From contig JBEHWI010000031.1 in assembly GCA_040217815.1 (NCBI GenBank), positions 1 to 34,813 of the forward strand: DNA of 34,813 bases, in the 5' to 3' direction. Shown here piece by piece: positions 13,865-22,823 of this stretch. Position numbers and translations under genes: made by a program. Numbering within the stretch: position 1 is the stretch's first letter; each line of letters opens with the position of its first letter. Under the pieces are notes generated by a model, which did not search any database, was not told the DNA's origin, and saw only the letters and a list, made by a program, of their open reading frames with translations. The stretch is from UBA5314 sp040217815 (lineage in GTDB: Bacteria > Bacillota > Syntrophomonadia > Syntrophomonadales > Syntrophomonadaceae).

Positions 13865-13902
13865 CAAACGGCAGCAAAAGTTGCCGTTTGCTTTTATTTT
13901 TC
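13865..13902 (+). terminator. Rho-independent terminator after bofC-like gene
   Basis: A perfect 9-bp stem, CAAACGGCA (13865-13873) with TGCCGTTTG (13882-13890), is followed by CTTTTATTTTT. It separates the yebC/bofC unit from ruvCAB. Confidence 0.88.
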
Positions 13903-13974
13903 TGCCCCCCTAATTTCCTCCGCTGCTATTTTAAAGTAATATAGAGTCATAAGTTTTTGGGGCGGAGGATATCA

Positions 13975-14472
13975 ATGCTGGTATTGGGAATCGATCCGGG
14001 GACGGCCACAACGGGATTTGGCCTGGTGGAAGGGGACAAGGGTAAAAGCCGGCTGGTTGATTATGGCACCATATTGACCAGTCCCAATACACCTATGCCG
14101 GAGCGCCTGCTTATTATTAACCGGGAGCTTAACCAGCTACTGCAGAAATACCGCCCTGAAGCGGTAGCTATAGAACAGCTCTTTTTCCAACGCAATGTCA
14201 AGACGGCTATAACCGTTGCCCAAAGCCGGGGCGTTTTGCTCATGACCACCGCCGAGGCTGGAATATCCATAGCGGAATACACTCCCTTGCAGGTAAAACA
14301 ATCGGTTGTTGGGTATGGAAACGCCAGCAAGCGGCAGGTGCAGCTTATGGTCCAGGCCCTGTTGTCTTTAAAGGCCCCACCCCGGCCCGATGATGCAGCT
14401 GATGCGCTGGCCATCGCCATCTGCCATCTTCACTCATTTAGGATGAAAGCCCTGTATGAAAGAGAGAGCTAG
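13975..14472 (+). CDS. ruvC: Holliday junction resolvase RuvC
   Basis: The 165-residue endonuclease cuts four-way DNA junctions in pairs after RuvAB branch migration. Acidic active-site residues are in place: D7 in GIDPGTATTG, E67 in AIEQLFF and D140/D143 in RPDDAADALA. Length is normal. ATG 13975 follows GGCGGAGGA at good spacing; an upstream in-frame TTG at 13957 lies before that site and is rejected. It begins the ruvC-ruvA-ruvB run, with three bases between its stop and ruvA. Confidence 0.97.
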   Translation: MLVLGIDPGTATTGFGLVEGDKGKSRLVDYGTILTSPNTPMPERLLIINRELNQLLQKYRPEAVAIEQLFFQRNVKTAITVAQSRGVLLMTTAEAGISIAEYTPLQVKQSVVGYGNASKRQVQLMVQALLSLKAPPRPDDAADALAIAICHLHSFRMKALYERES

Positions 14473-14475
14473 CTT

Positions 14476-15081
14476 ATGATCAGTTTTGTTCGTGGTCAGG
14501 TGCACAGCACCTTGACCGACTCGCTTATTGTGGATGTCAACGGGATCGGCTACCAGGTTTTTATCAGCGCCAGGGAAATGAGTCGAATTCCCAAGGCAGG
14601 CCAGCCCGTTTTCCTGCATACTTATTTGCAAATCCTGGAAAATGAATGGAAGCTTTACGGATTCACCAATCGAACCGATCTGGAGCTGTTTCTTCGCCTG
14701 CTGGCCATTTCCGGACTGGGGGCCAGGAGCGCCTTAAATATATTGAGCGCTATGACCGCCGAAGAATTCTACAGAGCCATAGCCAGCCAGGATGAACGCT
14801 CCCTGGTTAAGATTCCGGGAATTGGCAAGAAGAGCGCCCAGCGTTTGCTTTTTGAAATGAAGGATAAGGTGGGCGATATGATTTTTGGTCCTTTGACAGA
14901 GAGTGAAAACGCACCGGCGGAACAGATGGAGGACCTCTTTCAGGCCTTGGAAGTGCTGGGTTACAGCCGCAGTGAAATCCTGCCCCTGGTTATGCAGCTG
15001 CGTGAAGCCGGCGAAATAGGGGAGCGAGTGGAGGATAATATAAGGAAAGTTTTACGCATGAGGAGCGGGCAGCTCAAGTAG
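14476..15081 (+). CDS. ruvA: Holliday junction DNA helicase subunit RuvA
   Basis: The 201-residue protein binds the four-way junction as a tetramer and loads RuvB. The N-terminal OB-fold (MISFVRGQVHSTLTDSLIVD), tandem helix-hairpin-helix motifs (LLAISGLGARSALNIL and LVKIPGIGKKSAQRLL) and the C-terminal RuvB-contact domain (about 150-201, QALEVLGYSRSEI) are all present. It follows ruvC by three bases with a weak ribosome site, so coupling with ruvC is likely. Confidence 0.97.
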   Translation: MISFVRGQVHSTLTDSLIVDVNGIGYQVFISAREMSRIPKAGQPVFLHTYLQILENEWKLYGFTNRTDLELFLRLLAISGLGARSALNILSAMTAEEFYRAIASQDERSLVKIPGIGKKSAQRLLFEMKDKVGDMIFGPLTESENAPAEQMEDLFQALEVLGYSRSEILPLVMQLREAGEIGERVEDNIRKVLRMRSGQLK

Positions 15082-15097
15082 AACAGGAGGCCGTAAT

Positions 15098-16135
<1,038 letters not shown>

Positions 16136-16150
16136 GGGGAGGCCTTTAAG

Positions 16151-16714
16151 ATGACCAGGATGTTATTGCATATATGCTGCGGCCCCTGCGCCACCTATCC
16201 AGTGCCTAAACTGAGGGACGAAGGATATGAATTGAGCGGTTATTACTACAATCCCAACATACATCCCTACAGCGAGTACTTGAAACGGCAGGAGGCCCTG
16301 CAGGAGTATGCCGACACTGTAAATTTGCCGGTTATTTACGACCAGGCCCACGACCCTTCTGTGTATCTGCGAGCGGTTTCTTTTCGGGAAAGCCAGCGTT
16401 GTCAGATCTGCTATCAACTGCGCCTGGAGCAGGCAGCCAGTGTTGCCAGGCATGGTAGATATGATTGCTTCTCAACCACTCTGCTGGTAAGCAAGATGCA
16501 GAAACATGATTTGATAAGGCAAATGGGTGAAGCCGCCGGGGAGCGATTCGGGGTGCCCTTTATCTACCGGGATTTTAGAGAAGGCTTTGCCGAGACCGGG
16601 GTGATCTCCCGTTCACTCGGTATATACCGCCAGCAGTATTGCGGCTGCATTTACAGCGAATTTGAACGATACGGAGGCCCCAAACGCCTGAAACAGTCGG
16701 GAGGGCCTTCCTAA
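16151..16714 (+). CDS. queH: Epoxyqueuosine reductase QueH
   Basis: The 187-residue enzyme carries out the last step of queuosine synthesis, reducing epoxyqueuosine in tRNA to queuosine. It is the non-cobalamin QueH type (formerly DUF208), unrelated to QueG. Cysteines for the [4Fe-4S] cluster and auxiliary metal site are visible: C9/C10 and C13 in ICCGPC, C84 and C87 in RCQIC, and C164 and C166 in YCGC. The ATG at 16151 follows GGGGAGG. Its position between ruvB and queA/tgt joins it to the queuosine genes downstream. Confidence 0.93.
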   Translation: MTRMLLHICCGPCATYPVPKLRDEGYELSGYYYNPNIHPYSEYLKRQEALQEYADTVNLPVIYDQAHDPSVYLRAVSFRESQRCQICYQLRLEQAASVARHGRYDCFSTTLLVSKMQKHDLIRQMGEAAGERFGVPFIYRDFREGFAETGVISRSLGIYRQQYCGCIYSEFERYGGPKRLKQSGGPS

Positions 16715-16779
16715 ATATCGAGGCCGGGATTTGTTTTATTTCGTGGAAAGAAGTAAAATAACAAAATGGAGGGGTCTTC

Positions 16780-17007
16780 ATGAATCCTGTAAGTGCCATG
16801 GCTAAGCTGTTTATAGCCCTGGGGCTTTTTTTATTGCTGCTGGGGCTTATCGCCCTGCTGGCCGGTAAATTCGATCTGGCATTATTCAGACTGCCGGGGG
16901 ATATCTACATAAAGCGGGATGGCTTTAATTTCTACTTTCCCCTGGTGAGCACCCTCCTGCTCAGCGTGGTCTTGACCCTGCTGTATAATCTTTTTTTCAG
17001 GAGATAA
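16780..17007 (+). CDS. DUF2905 small membrane protein
   Basis: The 75-residue protein has two hydrophobic segments (about 8-28 and 49-70) joined by LALFRLPGDIYIKRDGFNFYFP, the conserved centre of DUF2905. It starts at ATG 16780 behind GGAGGGG and ends three bases before queA. Genes of this family are commonly found between ruvB and queA in Firmicutes, but no function is known. A link to DNA repair or tRNA modification is positional only. Confidence 0.88.
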   Translation: MNPVSAMAKLFIALGLFLLLLGLIALLAGKFDLALFRLPGDIYIKRDGFNFYFPLVSTLLLSVVLTLLYNLFFRR

Positions 17008-17010
17008 TTG

Positions 17011-18066
17011 ATGCACATTGACCAGGAAGAAATATACCGCCTGGGGAGTTATAACTTCGAACTCCCTTCTGAACTTATCGCCCAGTATCCAGCCCAGCCA
17101 CGCGATCACGCCCGGCTTCTGGTCGTGGATAGGACATCTGGAGCCATAGAGGACCGTTGCTTTTATGAAATTGGCGACTACTTGCAAAACGGGGACGCCC
17201 TGGTCCTCAATGAAACCCGGGTCATTCCCGCGCGGCTGCTGGGGTTTAAGGAGTCGGGAGCCCGGGCCGAGGTCTTTTTACTGCGCAAAGAGGGCGATTT
17301 GTGGGAAGCCCTGGTTAAACCGGCCCGCCGTTTAAAACCGGGCCACCGGGTGTATTTTCATAAGGATCGCCCCGAATACATCGAGATTATCGATGATAGC
17401 CCGCTTGAAGGTGGACGCCTGGTCGCTTTCCGGAACTGCCCGGATGAAGCGGTTTTGATAGAGGAGATGGGGAGAACCCCTCTGCCTCCATATATAAGCC
17501 GTCCTGATGAAGCCGGGGACGCCTGCGACTACCAGACCGTATATGCTAACAACAGCGGTTCAGTAGCGGCTCCGACGGCTGGTTTGCACTTTACCGGTAA
17601 GCTTTTGGAAGACATCGAGGCTAAAGGGATAAACCTGGTCAAGCTCCTGCTCCACGTGGGTATAGGCACTTTCAAGCCGGTATCGGTCCCGGATATCAGG
17701 CAGCACCAGATGCATTCGGAATACTATGAGTTGAGCGCTCAGGCGGCTGGCCTGTTAAATGAGACCAGAAGTCGGGGTGGTAAGATCTGTGCGGTAGGCA
17801 CCACGGTGGTAAGGACACTGGAAACCATATATGATAAAAAGCATGGCTTCAGGCCGGGTAAGGGAGAGACCAATATTTTTATTTATCCAGGCTACCGTTT
17901 CCAGGCCGTTGACCGGTTGGTTACCAATTTTCACCTGCCCGGTTCATCACTGCTCATGCTGGTAAGCGCTTTTGCCGGGTGGGAGTCCACCTGGAAAGCA
18001 TATCGTCATGCGGTCAATGAGCGGTATCGTTTTTTTTCCTACGGTGATGCCATGATTATACTATAA
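17011..18066 (+). CDS. queA: S-adenosylmethionine:tRNA ribosyltransferase-isomerase QueA
   Basis: The 351-residue enzyme transfers and isomerises the ribosyl part of AdoMet onto preQ1 in tRNA, giving epoxyqueuosine. Family blocks are clear: YNFELPSELIAQYPAQPRDH near the N-terminus, LVLNETRVIPARLLG (about 66-80), AAPTAGLHFT (about 186-195), HVGIGTFKPV and TNFHLPGSSLLMLVSAF at the end. ATG 17011 follows AGGAG (16999-17003), which lies inside the end of the DUF2905 gene. Confidence 0.97.
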   Translation: MHIDQEEIYRLGSYNFELPSELIAQYPAQPRDHARLLVVDRTSGAIEDRCFYEIGDYLQNGDALVLNETRVIPARLLGFKESGARAEVFLLRKEGDLWEALVKPARRLKPGHRVYFHKDRPEYIEIIDDSPLEGGRLVAFRNCPDEAVLIEEMGRTPLPPYISRPDEAGDACDYQTVYANNSGSVAAPTAGLHFTGKLLEDIEAKGINLVKLLLHVGIGTFKPVSVPDIRQHQMHSEYYELSAQAAGLLNETRSRGGKICAVGTTVVRTLETIYDKKHGFRPGKGETNIFIYPGYRFQAVDRLVTNFHLPGSSLLMLVSAFAGWESTWKAYRHAVNERYRFFSYGDAMIIL

Positions 18067-18149
18067 TAAGGAAACCACTTCGCTGTATCCCAAAACTTCA
18101 TCAAGTATATTGGTTGTATCATCTACCGGGGATTACATATAGAAAGGTG

Positions 18150-19283
18150 TTGAACAAGATTTTTCAGATTCTATACAGGGATGAAAAGAGCGCAGCGCGC
18201 TGCGGGCGGATTTCACTGGCTCATGGAACCATTGAGACTCCGGTTTTTATGCCGGTCGGAACTCAAGCCACGGTCAAGGCCTTGAGCCCTGAAGAACTCC
18301 ATAATATCGGCATAGAGATCATTCTATCCAACACCTATCACCTTTACCTGCGCCCGGGAGCCGAACTGGTTAAGAAAGCCGGAGGGCTGCACTCTTTCAT
18401 GGGCTGGGACCGCAACATCTTGACAGATAGTGGAGGATTCCAGGTCTTCAGCTTGAGCCCCCTGCGTAAAATCAGCGATGAAGGGGTCTTGTTCAATTCC
18501 CATATTGACGGTTCCCGTCATTTTCTTACCCCGGAAAAGATCGTAGAGATCCAGGAAGACCTGGGAGCAGACATCATTATGTGTTTTGATGAATGTTCTC
18601 CTTATCCGTGCACCTATGACGAGGCCTGGCGCGCGGTCGACCGAACGGCTGCCTGGGCGAGGCGTTGTCAGGACAGTCATAAGCGCCGGGAGCAGGCCTT
18701 ATTTGGCATAGTGCAGGGAAGCGTCTTCCCGGAACTGAGGGTGCGCAGCGCCGAGCAGCTGGTGGAAATGGGCTTTTGCGCTTATGCTATAGGCGGTCTC
18801 AGTGTAGGTGAACCGAAATCCGAGATGTATAGTATATTAAAGCTCATGGATCAGGTGCTGCCTTACACCAAGCCCCGTTATTTAATGGGTGTGGGGGCGC
18901 CCGAGGATTTATTGGAAGGTGTAAAGATGGGCATGGACATGTTTGACTGCGTCCTGCCCACCCGGCTGGCCAGGCATGGCAGCGCTTATACTCGACATGG
19001 CCGCATAACGGTCAGGAATGCGGTCTATGCTGAAGACTTTTCACCGCTGGATTCCAGGTGCGGCTGTCCGGTCTGTCAAAAGTACTCCCGGGCCTACATC
19101 AGGCATCTGATCAAAGCCGGGGAGATACTGGCCCACCGTCTTTTAAGCTATCATAATATTTACTTTCTCCACGAATTGATGGAAAATATAAGGAGTGCCA
19201 TTAGAACGGGATGTTTTTCTGGTTTTTACCATAGCTTCCTTGAAGACTACAACAGCAGGGAGCAGGATTTTACCTGTCGGTAG
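18150..19283 (+). CDS. tgt: tRNA-guanine transglycosylase
   Basis: The 377-residue enzyme swaps guanine 34 of GUN-anticodon tRNAs for preQ1, the step before QueA. Catalytic aspartates D93 (LTDSGGFQVFS) and D266 (MFDCVLPTRLARHG) and the zinc site C304-x-C306-x-x-C309 with H335 are present. The start is uncertain. Family proteins begin shortly before the FQILYRDEKSAARCG segment, but no ATG exists there; TTG 18150, GTG 18147, a far TTG 18114 or even ATT 18159 (best spaced from AAAGG) are candidates. I use TTG 18150. Confidence 0.93.
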   Translation: MNKIFQILYRDEKSAARCGRISLAHGTIETPVFMPVGTQATVKALSPEELHNIGIEIILSNTYHLYLRPGAELVKKAGGLHSFMGWDRNILTDSGGFQVFSLSPLRKISDEGVLFNSHIDGSRHFLTPEKIVEIQEDLGADIIMCFDECSPYPCTYDEAWRAVDRTAAWARRCQDSHKRREQALFGIVQGSVFPELRVRSAEQLVEMGFCAYAIGGLSVGEPKSEMYSILKLMDQVLPYTKPRYLMGVGAPEDLLEGVKMGMDMFDCVLPTRLARHGSAYTRHGRITVRNAVYAEDFSPLDSRCGCPVCQKYSRAYIRHLIKAGEILAHRLLSYHNIYFLHELMENIRSAIRTGCFSGFYHSFLEDYNSREQDFTCR

Positions 19284-19432
19284 CGAATCTATATAAAGTT
19301 TGCACTACCGCTTGTTATAAGACCGGAAAAGCCTTACTCTACGGAAGATAATTACCCGTTTTGTGCGGATTAGACAGCTAATTTGCAGCTTCCAGGGGAA
19401 ACTATTCTAAAACAGCAAGGGGTGATAAGGAC

Positions 19433-19702
19433 GTGAACACACAAGGGTGGCAAACTGTAGCTCTCTATTTCGGCTTCTTTCTTCTGATTTTCTACCTGTT
19501 GGTGGTTATGCCGCGCAAGAAGCAGGAAAAGAAACATAAAAAAGTTATGGATGAGCTGAAAAGAGGGGATAAGGTGGTTACCATCGGCGGTATAAAAGGC
19601 GAAATAAGCAAGCTGGGCGATGAAACCATGACCCTCAAAGTCAGCGACAACACTGAAATCGTTTTCGTCAGAAAAGCATTGGCTTATAAAGAAGAGGATT
19701 AA
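19433..19702 (+). CDS. yajC: Sec translocon accessory subunit YajC
   Basis: The 89-residue protein has one membrane helix (about 10-27, LYFGFFLLIFYLLVV), then the typical PRKKQEKKHKKVMDELKRGD segment, the VVTIGGIKGEI strand and a short acidic end. YajC associates with SecD and SecF, encoded two and three genes downstream. The GTG start at 19433 has AAGGGG about nine bases upstream. The 149-base gap after tgt holds no other gene. Confidence 0.95.
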   Translation: MNTQGWQTVALYFGFFLLIFYLLVVMPRKKQEKKHKKVMDELKRGDKVVTIGGIKGEISKLGDETMTLKVSDNTEIVFVRKALAYKEED

Positions 19703-19705
19703 GTG

Positions 19706-20365
19706 ATGGTGAGACTGGAGGACGTTCATAGGAATCCTCTCGTCAATACGTTTATTCAAAAGGGAAACGACCACCTGGGGGAATTGGGGTACACCGACCA
19801 CGGCTATCTCCATGTCCACCTGGTTTCCCGCTTGGCCAGGGAAATAATGCTTAAGCTCGGCTACGGAGAAAGACTGGCTGAATTGGCAGGTATTTCCGGT
19901 TATATGCATGATATTGGCAATGTTATCAACCGCAACAGCCACAGTCTGGGCGGAGCCCTAATGGCTATGGAAATCCTGCGCCGTATGAATATGGACCCGA
20001 TCGAGAGATCGGCGATATGCGCGGCAATTGGCAACCATGACGAGGGCATCGGTCAACCGGTTAATGAAGTGGCTGCGGCCCTCATTCTGGCAGACAAGTC
20101 CCACGTTCATCGCAACCGGGTGAGAAACCGGGATGTAGCCAATTTTGATATACATGACCGGGTCAATTATGCGGCCAAATACTCGATCCTGGACATCAAT
20201 GAAGAGGACCGCGTAATTACGATGGAAGTCAATATCGACACTGATATTTGCCCCGTAATGGAGTACTTTGAAATATTCTTAGGCCGGATGCTTTTGTGCC
20301 GGAGAGCGGCCAGCTTTCTGGATTGTCAATTCGAGCTGGTGATAAATGGGGCTAAGCTATTATAA
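19706..20365 (+). CDS. HD-domain phosphohydrolase between yajC and secD
   Basis: The 219-residue protein has an HD-type metal site: H in DHGYLHVHL (about residues 32-38), the HD pair in GYMHDIGN (about 68-75), H in IGNHDEG (about 110-116) and D in ALILADK. These suggest a phosphatase or phosphodiesterase acting on nucleotides. The C-terminal 80 residues (after HVHRNRVRNRD) form a separate conserved-looking part. ATG 19706 overlaps a GTG at 19703 and is chosen for its spacing from AGAGGA. It sits between translocon genes, and its substrate is unknown. Confidence 0.82.
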   Translation: MVRLEDVHRNPLVNTFIQKGNDHLGELGYTDHGYLHVHLVSRLAREIMLKLGYGERLAELAGISGYMHDIGNVINRNSHSLGGALMAMEILRRMNMDPIERSAICAAIGNHDEGIGQPVNEVAAALILADKSHVHRNRVRNRDVANFDIHDRVNYAAKYSILDINEEDRVITMEVNIDTDICPVMEYFEIFLGRMLLCRRAASFLDCQFELVINGAKLL

Positions 20366-20395
20366 ATCGTAAAGTTTCCGGAGGGAGGATGAATT

Positions 20396-21601
20396 GTGCA
20401 GAAGAATACCAGTGTGGCACTATTGCTCACCCTGTTCTTAATAGTAGGACTGGGTGGTTATGCTGCTTATCACTACGGGAAAGGAAAAATTGACCTGGGT
20501 ATGGACCTTCGGGGTGGATTGCATGTGGTTATGCAGGCCCAGGAAACCCAGGGCAAAGCGGTGACTACCGACACGATTCAGAAGGCGGTAACTATAATGA
20601 AAGACCGCGTCGACAGTCTGGGTGTTAAGGAAACTGATGTATACACCCAGGGAAACGACCGGGTGGTGATTGACATAGCCGGGGAAACCGATCCGGAAAA
20701 GGCTATAAACATTCTGGGGAAAACCGCTCAGTTGGAATTCAAAGATCAAAACGATCAAACCCTATTGACCGGGGAGCACCTGGTAGAAGCCAAGGCCGGA
20801 GCCAATCCGAGTGGAGACGGAAGCTTTGTGGTTAATATTGAGTTTGACAAGACGGGAGCGGAAGCTTTCAGCAAAGCTACAACTGCCAATTTAGGCAAAC
20901 CTCTGGTTATAGTCCTGGATAATGATGTAATAAGCAGTCCCCGGGTTAATACTGCTATAACGGACGGCAAATGCTATATCGAGAGCTTTGATGCCACTAC
21001 CGCCAACAACCTGGCTGTACAGCTGCGTTCCGGCGCCCTGCCGGTCAGCTTAAAGCTTCTGGAAAAGCGCACTGTAGGGCCTAAGCTGGGAGCCGACTCA
21101 CTGGATAGAAGCATGAAAGCTGGTATAATTGGAATAATTGCCATTCTTATCTTTATGCTAGGCTACTACCGTTTGCCTGGTTTAGTGGCCGATATATCAA
21201 TGGTTCTCTATTCTGTTTTAGTCCTGGGAACCATGGCTATACTGGGGTCGGTGCTGACTCTGCCGGGCATAGCCGGATTTGTGCTATCCATCGGTATGGC
21301 GGTGGATGCCAATGTCATTATCTATGAACGAATAAAAGAAGAGTTGCGCCTGGGCAAAACCATACATGCCGGCATTGATGCAGGTTTCAAACGAGCCTTC
21401 TGGACTATCTTTGACTCCAACCTGACCACCCTGATTACGGCCTTGATTTTAATGTATTTCGGCACCGGAGCCGTAAAGGGATTTGCGGTTACCCTTACCA
21501 TAGGTCTGGTGGCTAGCATGCTGGTGGCTCTGACTTTTACCCGCTATATGCTGGTGCTGTTTGCACATGTTACCGACAACAAGAAACTATTTGGTGTATA
21601 A
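20396..21601 (+). CDS. secD: Protein translocase subunit SecD
   Basis: The 401-residue membrane protein has six expected helices: one at the N-terminus, five after about residue 240. A moderate outside domain lies between, with the DLRGGLHVVMQ opening and the PLVIVLDNDVISSPRVN and RSGALPV blocks. SecDF uses the proton-motive force to help pull proteins through SecYEG. The motif GMAVDANVIIYERIKEELRLGK (about 299-320) is typical. The GTG start 20396 follows GGAGGGAGGA. secF begins 12 bases after its stop. Confidence 0.96.
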   Translation: MQKNTSVALLLTLFLIVGLGGYAAYHYGKGKIDLGMDLRGGLHVVMQAQETQGKAVTTDTIQKAVTIMKDRVDSLGVKETDVYTQGNDRVVIDIAGETDPEKAINILGKTAQLEFKDQNDQTLLTGEHLVEAKAGANPSGDGSFVVNIEFDKTGAEAFSKATTANLGKPLVIVLDNDVISSPRVNTAITDGKCYIESFDATTANNLAVQLRSGALPVSLKLLEKRTVGPKLGADSLDRSMKAGIIGIIAILIFMLGYYRLPGLVADISMVLYSVLVLGTMAILGSVLTLPGIAGFVLSIGMAVDANVIIYERIKEELRLGKTIHAGIDAGFKRAFWTIFDSNLTTLITALILMYFGTGAVKGFAVTLTIGLVASMLVALTFTRYMLVLFAHVTDNKKLFGV

Positions 21602-21613
21602 GGAGGGAAAGCA

Positions 21614-22453
21614 ATGCGACTGATAGAAAAGAGGAACATTTTTTATATTATTTCGCTGATTTTGGTTGCCGTTAGCTTGGTTTCCCTCGTCACCCGCGGC
21701 CTCAATACGGGCATTGACTTCAAAGGCGGTACGGTGCTGCAGATGAATCTGGGAGCAACGGCTACTCCGGCCAATGTTCGTGAGTTATTAAATGGCATAA
21801 GCATGGACAAGGCTGAGGTTCAACAGAGTGGAGATCAATACATCATCAGAACACCCGAGCTCACTCAGGAACAGAGTGGAGTTCTTATTGAAACTTTAAA
21901 AGCTCAGTACCCCGGAGCGGAATACCTGGGGGCTGACACGGTTGGAGCGGTTATCGGCAAAGAACTGGTGAAAAACGCCATCTGGGCAGTACTGTTGGGC
22001 TGTCTGGCGATGCTGGTCTATATATCCTTTCGCTTTGAGTGGAAATTCGGTGTCGCGGCTATTGCTGCAGAATTTCATGATGTTATAATAGTTCTCGGCT
22101 TATTCTCTATATTTCAATGGGAAATAAACAGTGCTTTTATTGCCGGTATTCTTACCGTAGTTGGCTATTCCATCAATGATACAATCGTAATTTTCGATAG
22201 AATCAGAGAGAATCTGAAATCAAGAAGGAAAGAGGATTTTGCTCCCCTGGTAAACCGCAGTGTTCTGCAGTCGTTGAACCGCTCTATAAACACGGTTTTA
22301 ACGTGTGTATTTGCCCTGGTTGCACTTATAGTGTTTGGCGGCGTAACCATCAAGTACTTTGTGTTAGCAATGCTCGTCGGATTTGTATTCGGTGCATATT
22401 CGTCCATATTTGTAGCCAGCCCGATTTGGTATGATTTAAACAAACGCTTTTAA
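21614..22453 (+). CDS. secF: Protein translocase subunit SecF
   Basis: The 279-residue partner of SecD has an N-terminal helix, the FKGGTVLQM motif (about 37-45), a short outside domain and five C-terminal helices. VGYSINDTIVIFDRIRENLK (about 182-201) is the SecF equivalent of the SecD proton-path motif. ATG 21614 follows AAGGAGGG. It is a separate gene, not fused to secD as in Bacillus subtilis. Confidence 0.96.
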   Translation: MRLIEKRNIFYIISLILVAVSLVSLVTRGLNTGIDFKGGTVLQMNLGATATPANVRELLNGISMDKAEVQQSGDQYIIRTPELTQEQSGVLIETLKAQYPGAEYLGADTVGAVIGKELVKNAIWAVLLGCLAMLVYISFRFEWKFGVAAIAAEFHDVIIVLGLFSIFQWEINSAFIAGILTVVGYSINDTIVIFDRIRENLKSRRKEDFAPLVNRSVLQSLNRSINTVLTCVFALVALIVFGGVTIKYFVLAMLVGFVFGAYSSIFVASPIWYDLNKRF

Positions 22454-22559
22454 ATAACATGACTAATAATTCTGTTCTATATAAGAATAAATAAACTAAA
22501 AGCCCAAATTGGTCAGGCATATTAATTATGCCGGGCTCTTTGAGCAACGGGATAACCGT

Positions 22560-22594
22560 GGGACTTCAAGTTATTGAAGTCCCGTTTATTTTAT
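22560..22594 (+). terminator. Rho-independent terminator downstream of secF
   Basis: A perfect 10-bp stem (22560-22569 with 22574-22583, loop GTTA) is followed by GTTTATTTTA. A weaker nested hairpin (AGCCC/GGGCT around GGCAT/ATGCC, about 22498-22540) lies just upstream and may help. Confidence 0.85.
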
Positions 22595-22761
22595 CGATGA
22601 AATAATGGTTGGATGCCCGGTTAAAGCGGGTCTGGATTTCGGCGGCGGGCTTTACCTGGCAAATTGTAACTACAATGGCTTTATCTTACCGCCGTGAATA
22701 GAATGTTTGTAAGGATGCTCATCAGTCACCAATGTATCCTTGTATATCTAACCCGCAATCG
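22595..22761. other. Intergenic region before lysA
   Basis: No gene is visible. Several inverted pairs occur: CGGCGG with CCGCCG about 50 bases apart, TTGTA with TACAA, and AAGGAT with ATCCTT. The lysA promoter lies downstream, so this is probably not a lysA leader. No lysine riboswitch core was found. Confidence 0.45.
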
Positions 22762-22790
22762 TTGACGGTAAAACCGGTTGAGTGTTAAAA
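22762..22790 (+). promoter_or_regulatory. Probable lysA promoter
   Basis: TTGACG (22762-22767) and TTAAAA (22785-22790) are 17 bases apart. The predicted transcript start near 22797 rules out the GTG at 22782 as the lysA start and supports TTG 22824. Confidence 0.6.
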
Positions 22791-22823
22791 TTTTTTACGA
22801 GTACTTTCGGGGGAGTTGAGAAT

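Noticed and set aside
22782..22823. lysA start at GTG 22782
   Set aside because: It lies on the -10 region of the predicted promoter and lacks a ribosome site; TTG 22824 has GGGGGAG upstream.
22595..22823. Lysine riboswitch before lysA
   Set aside because: The L-box core is absent and the likely promoter is downstream of the structured stretch.
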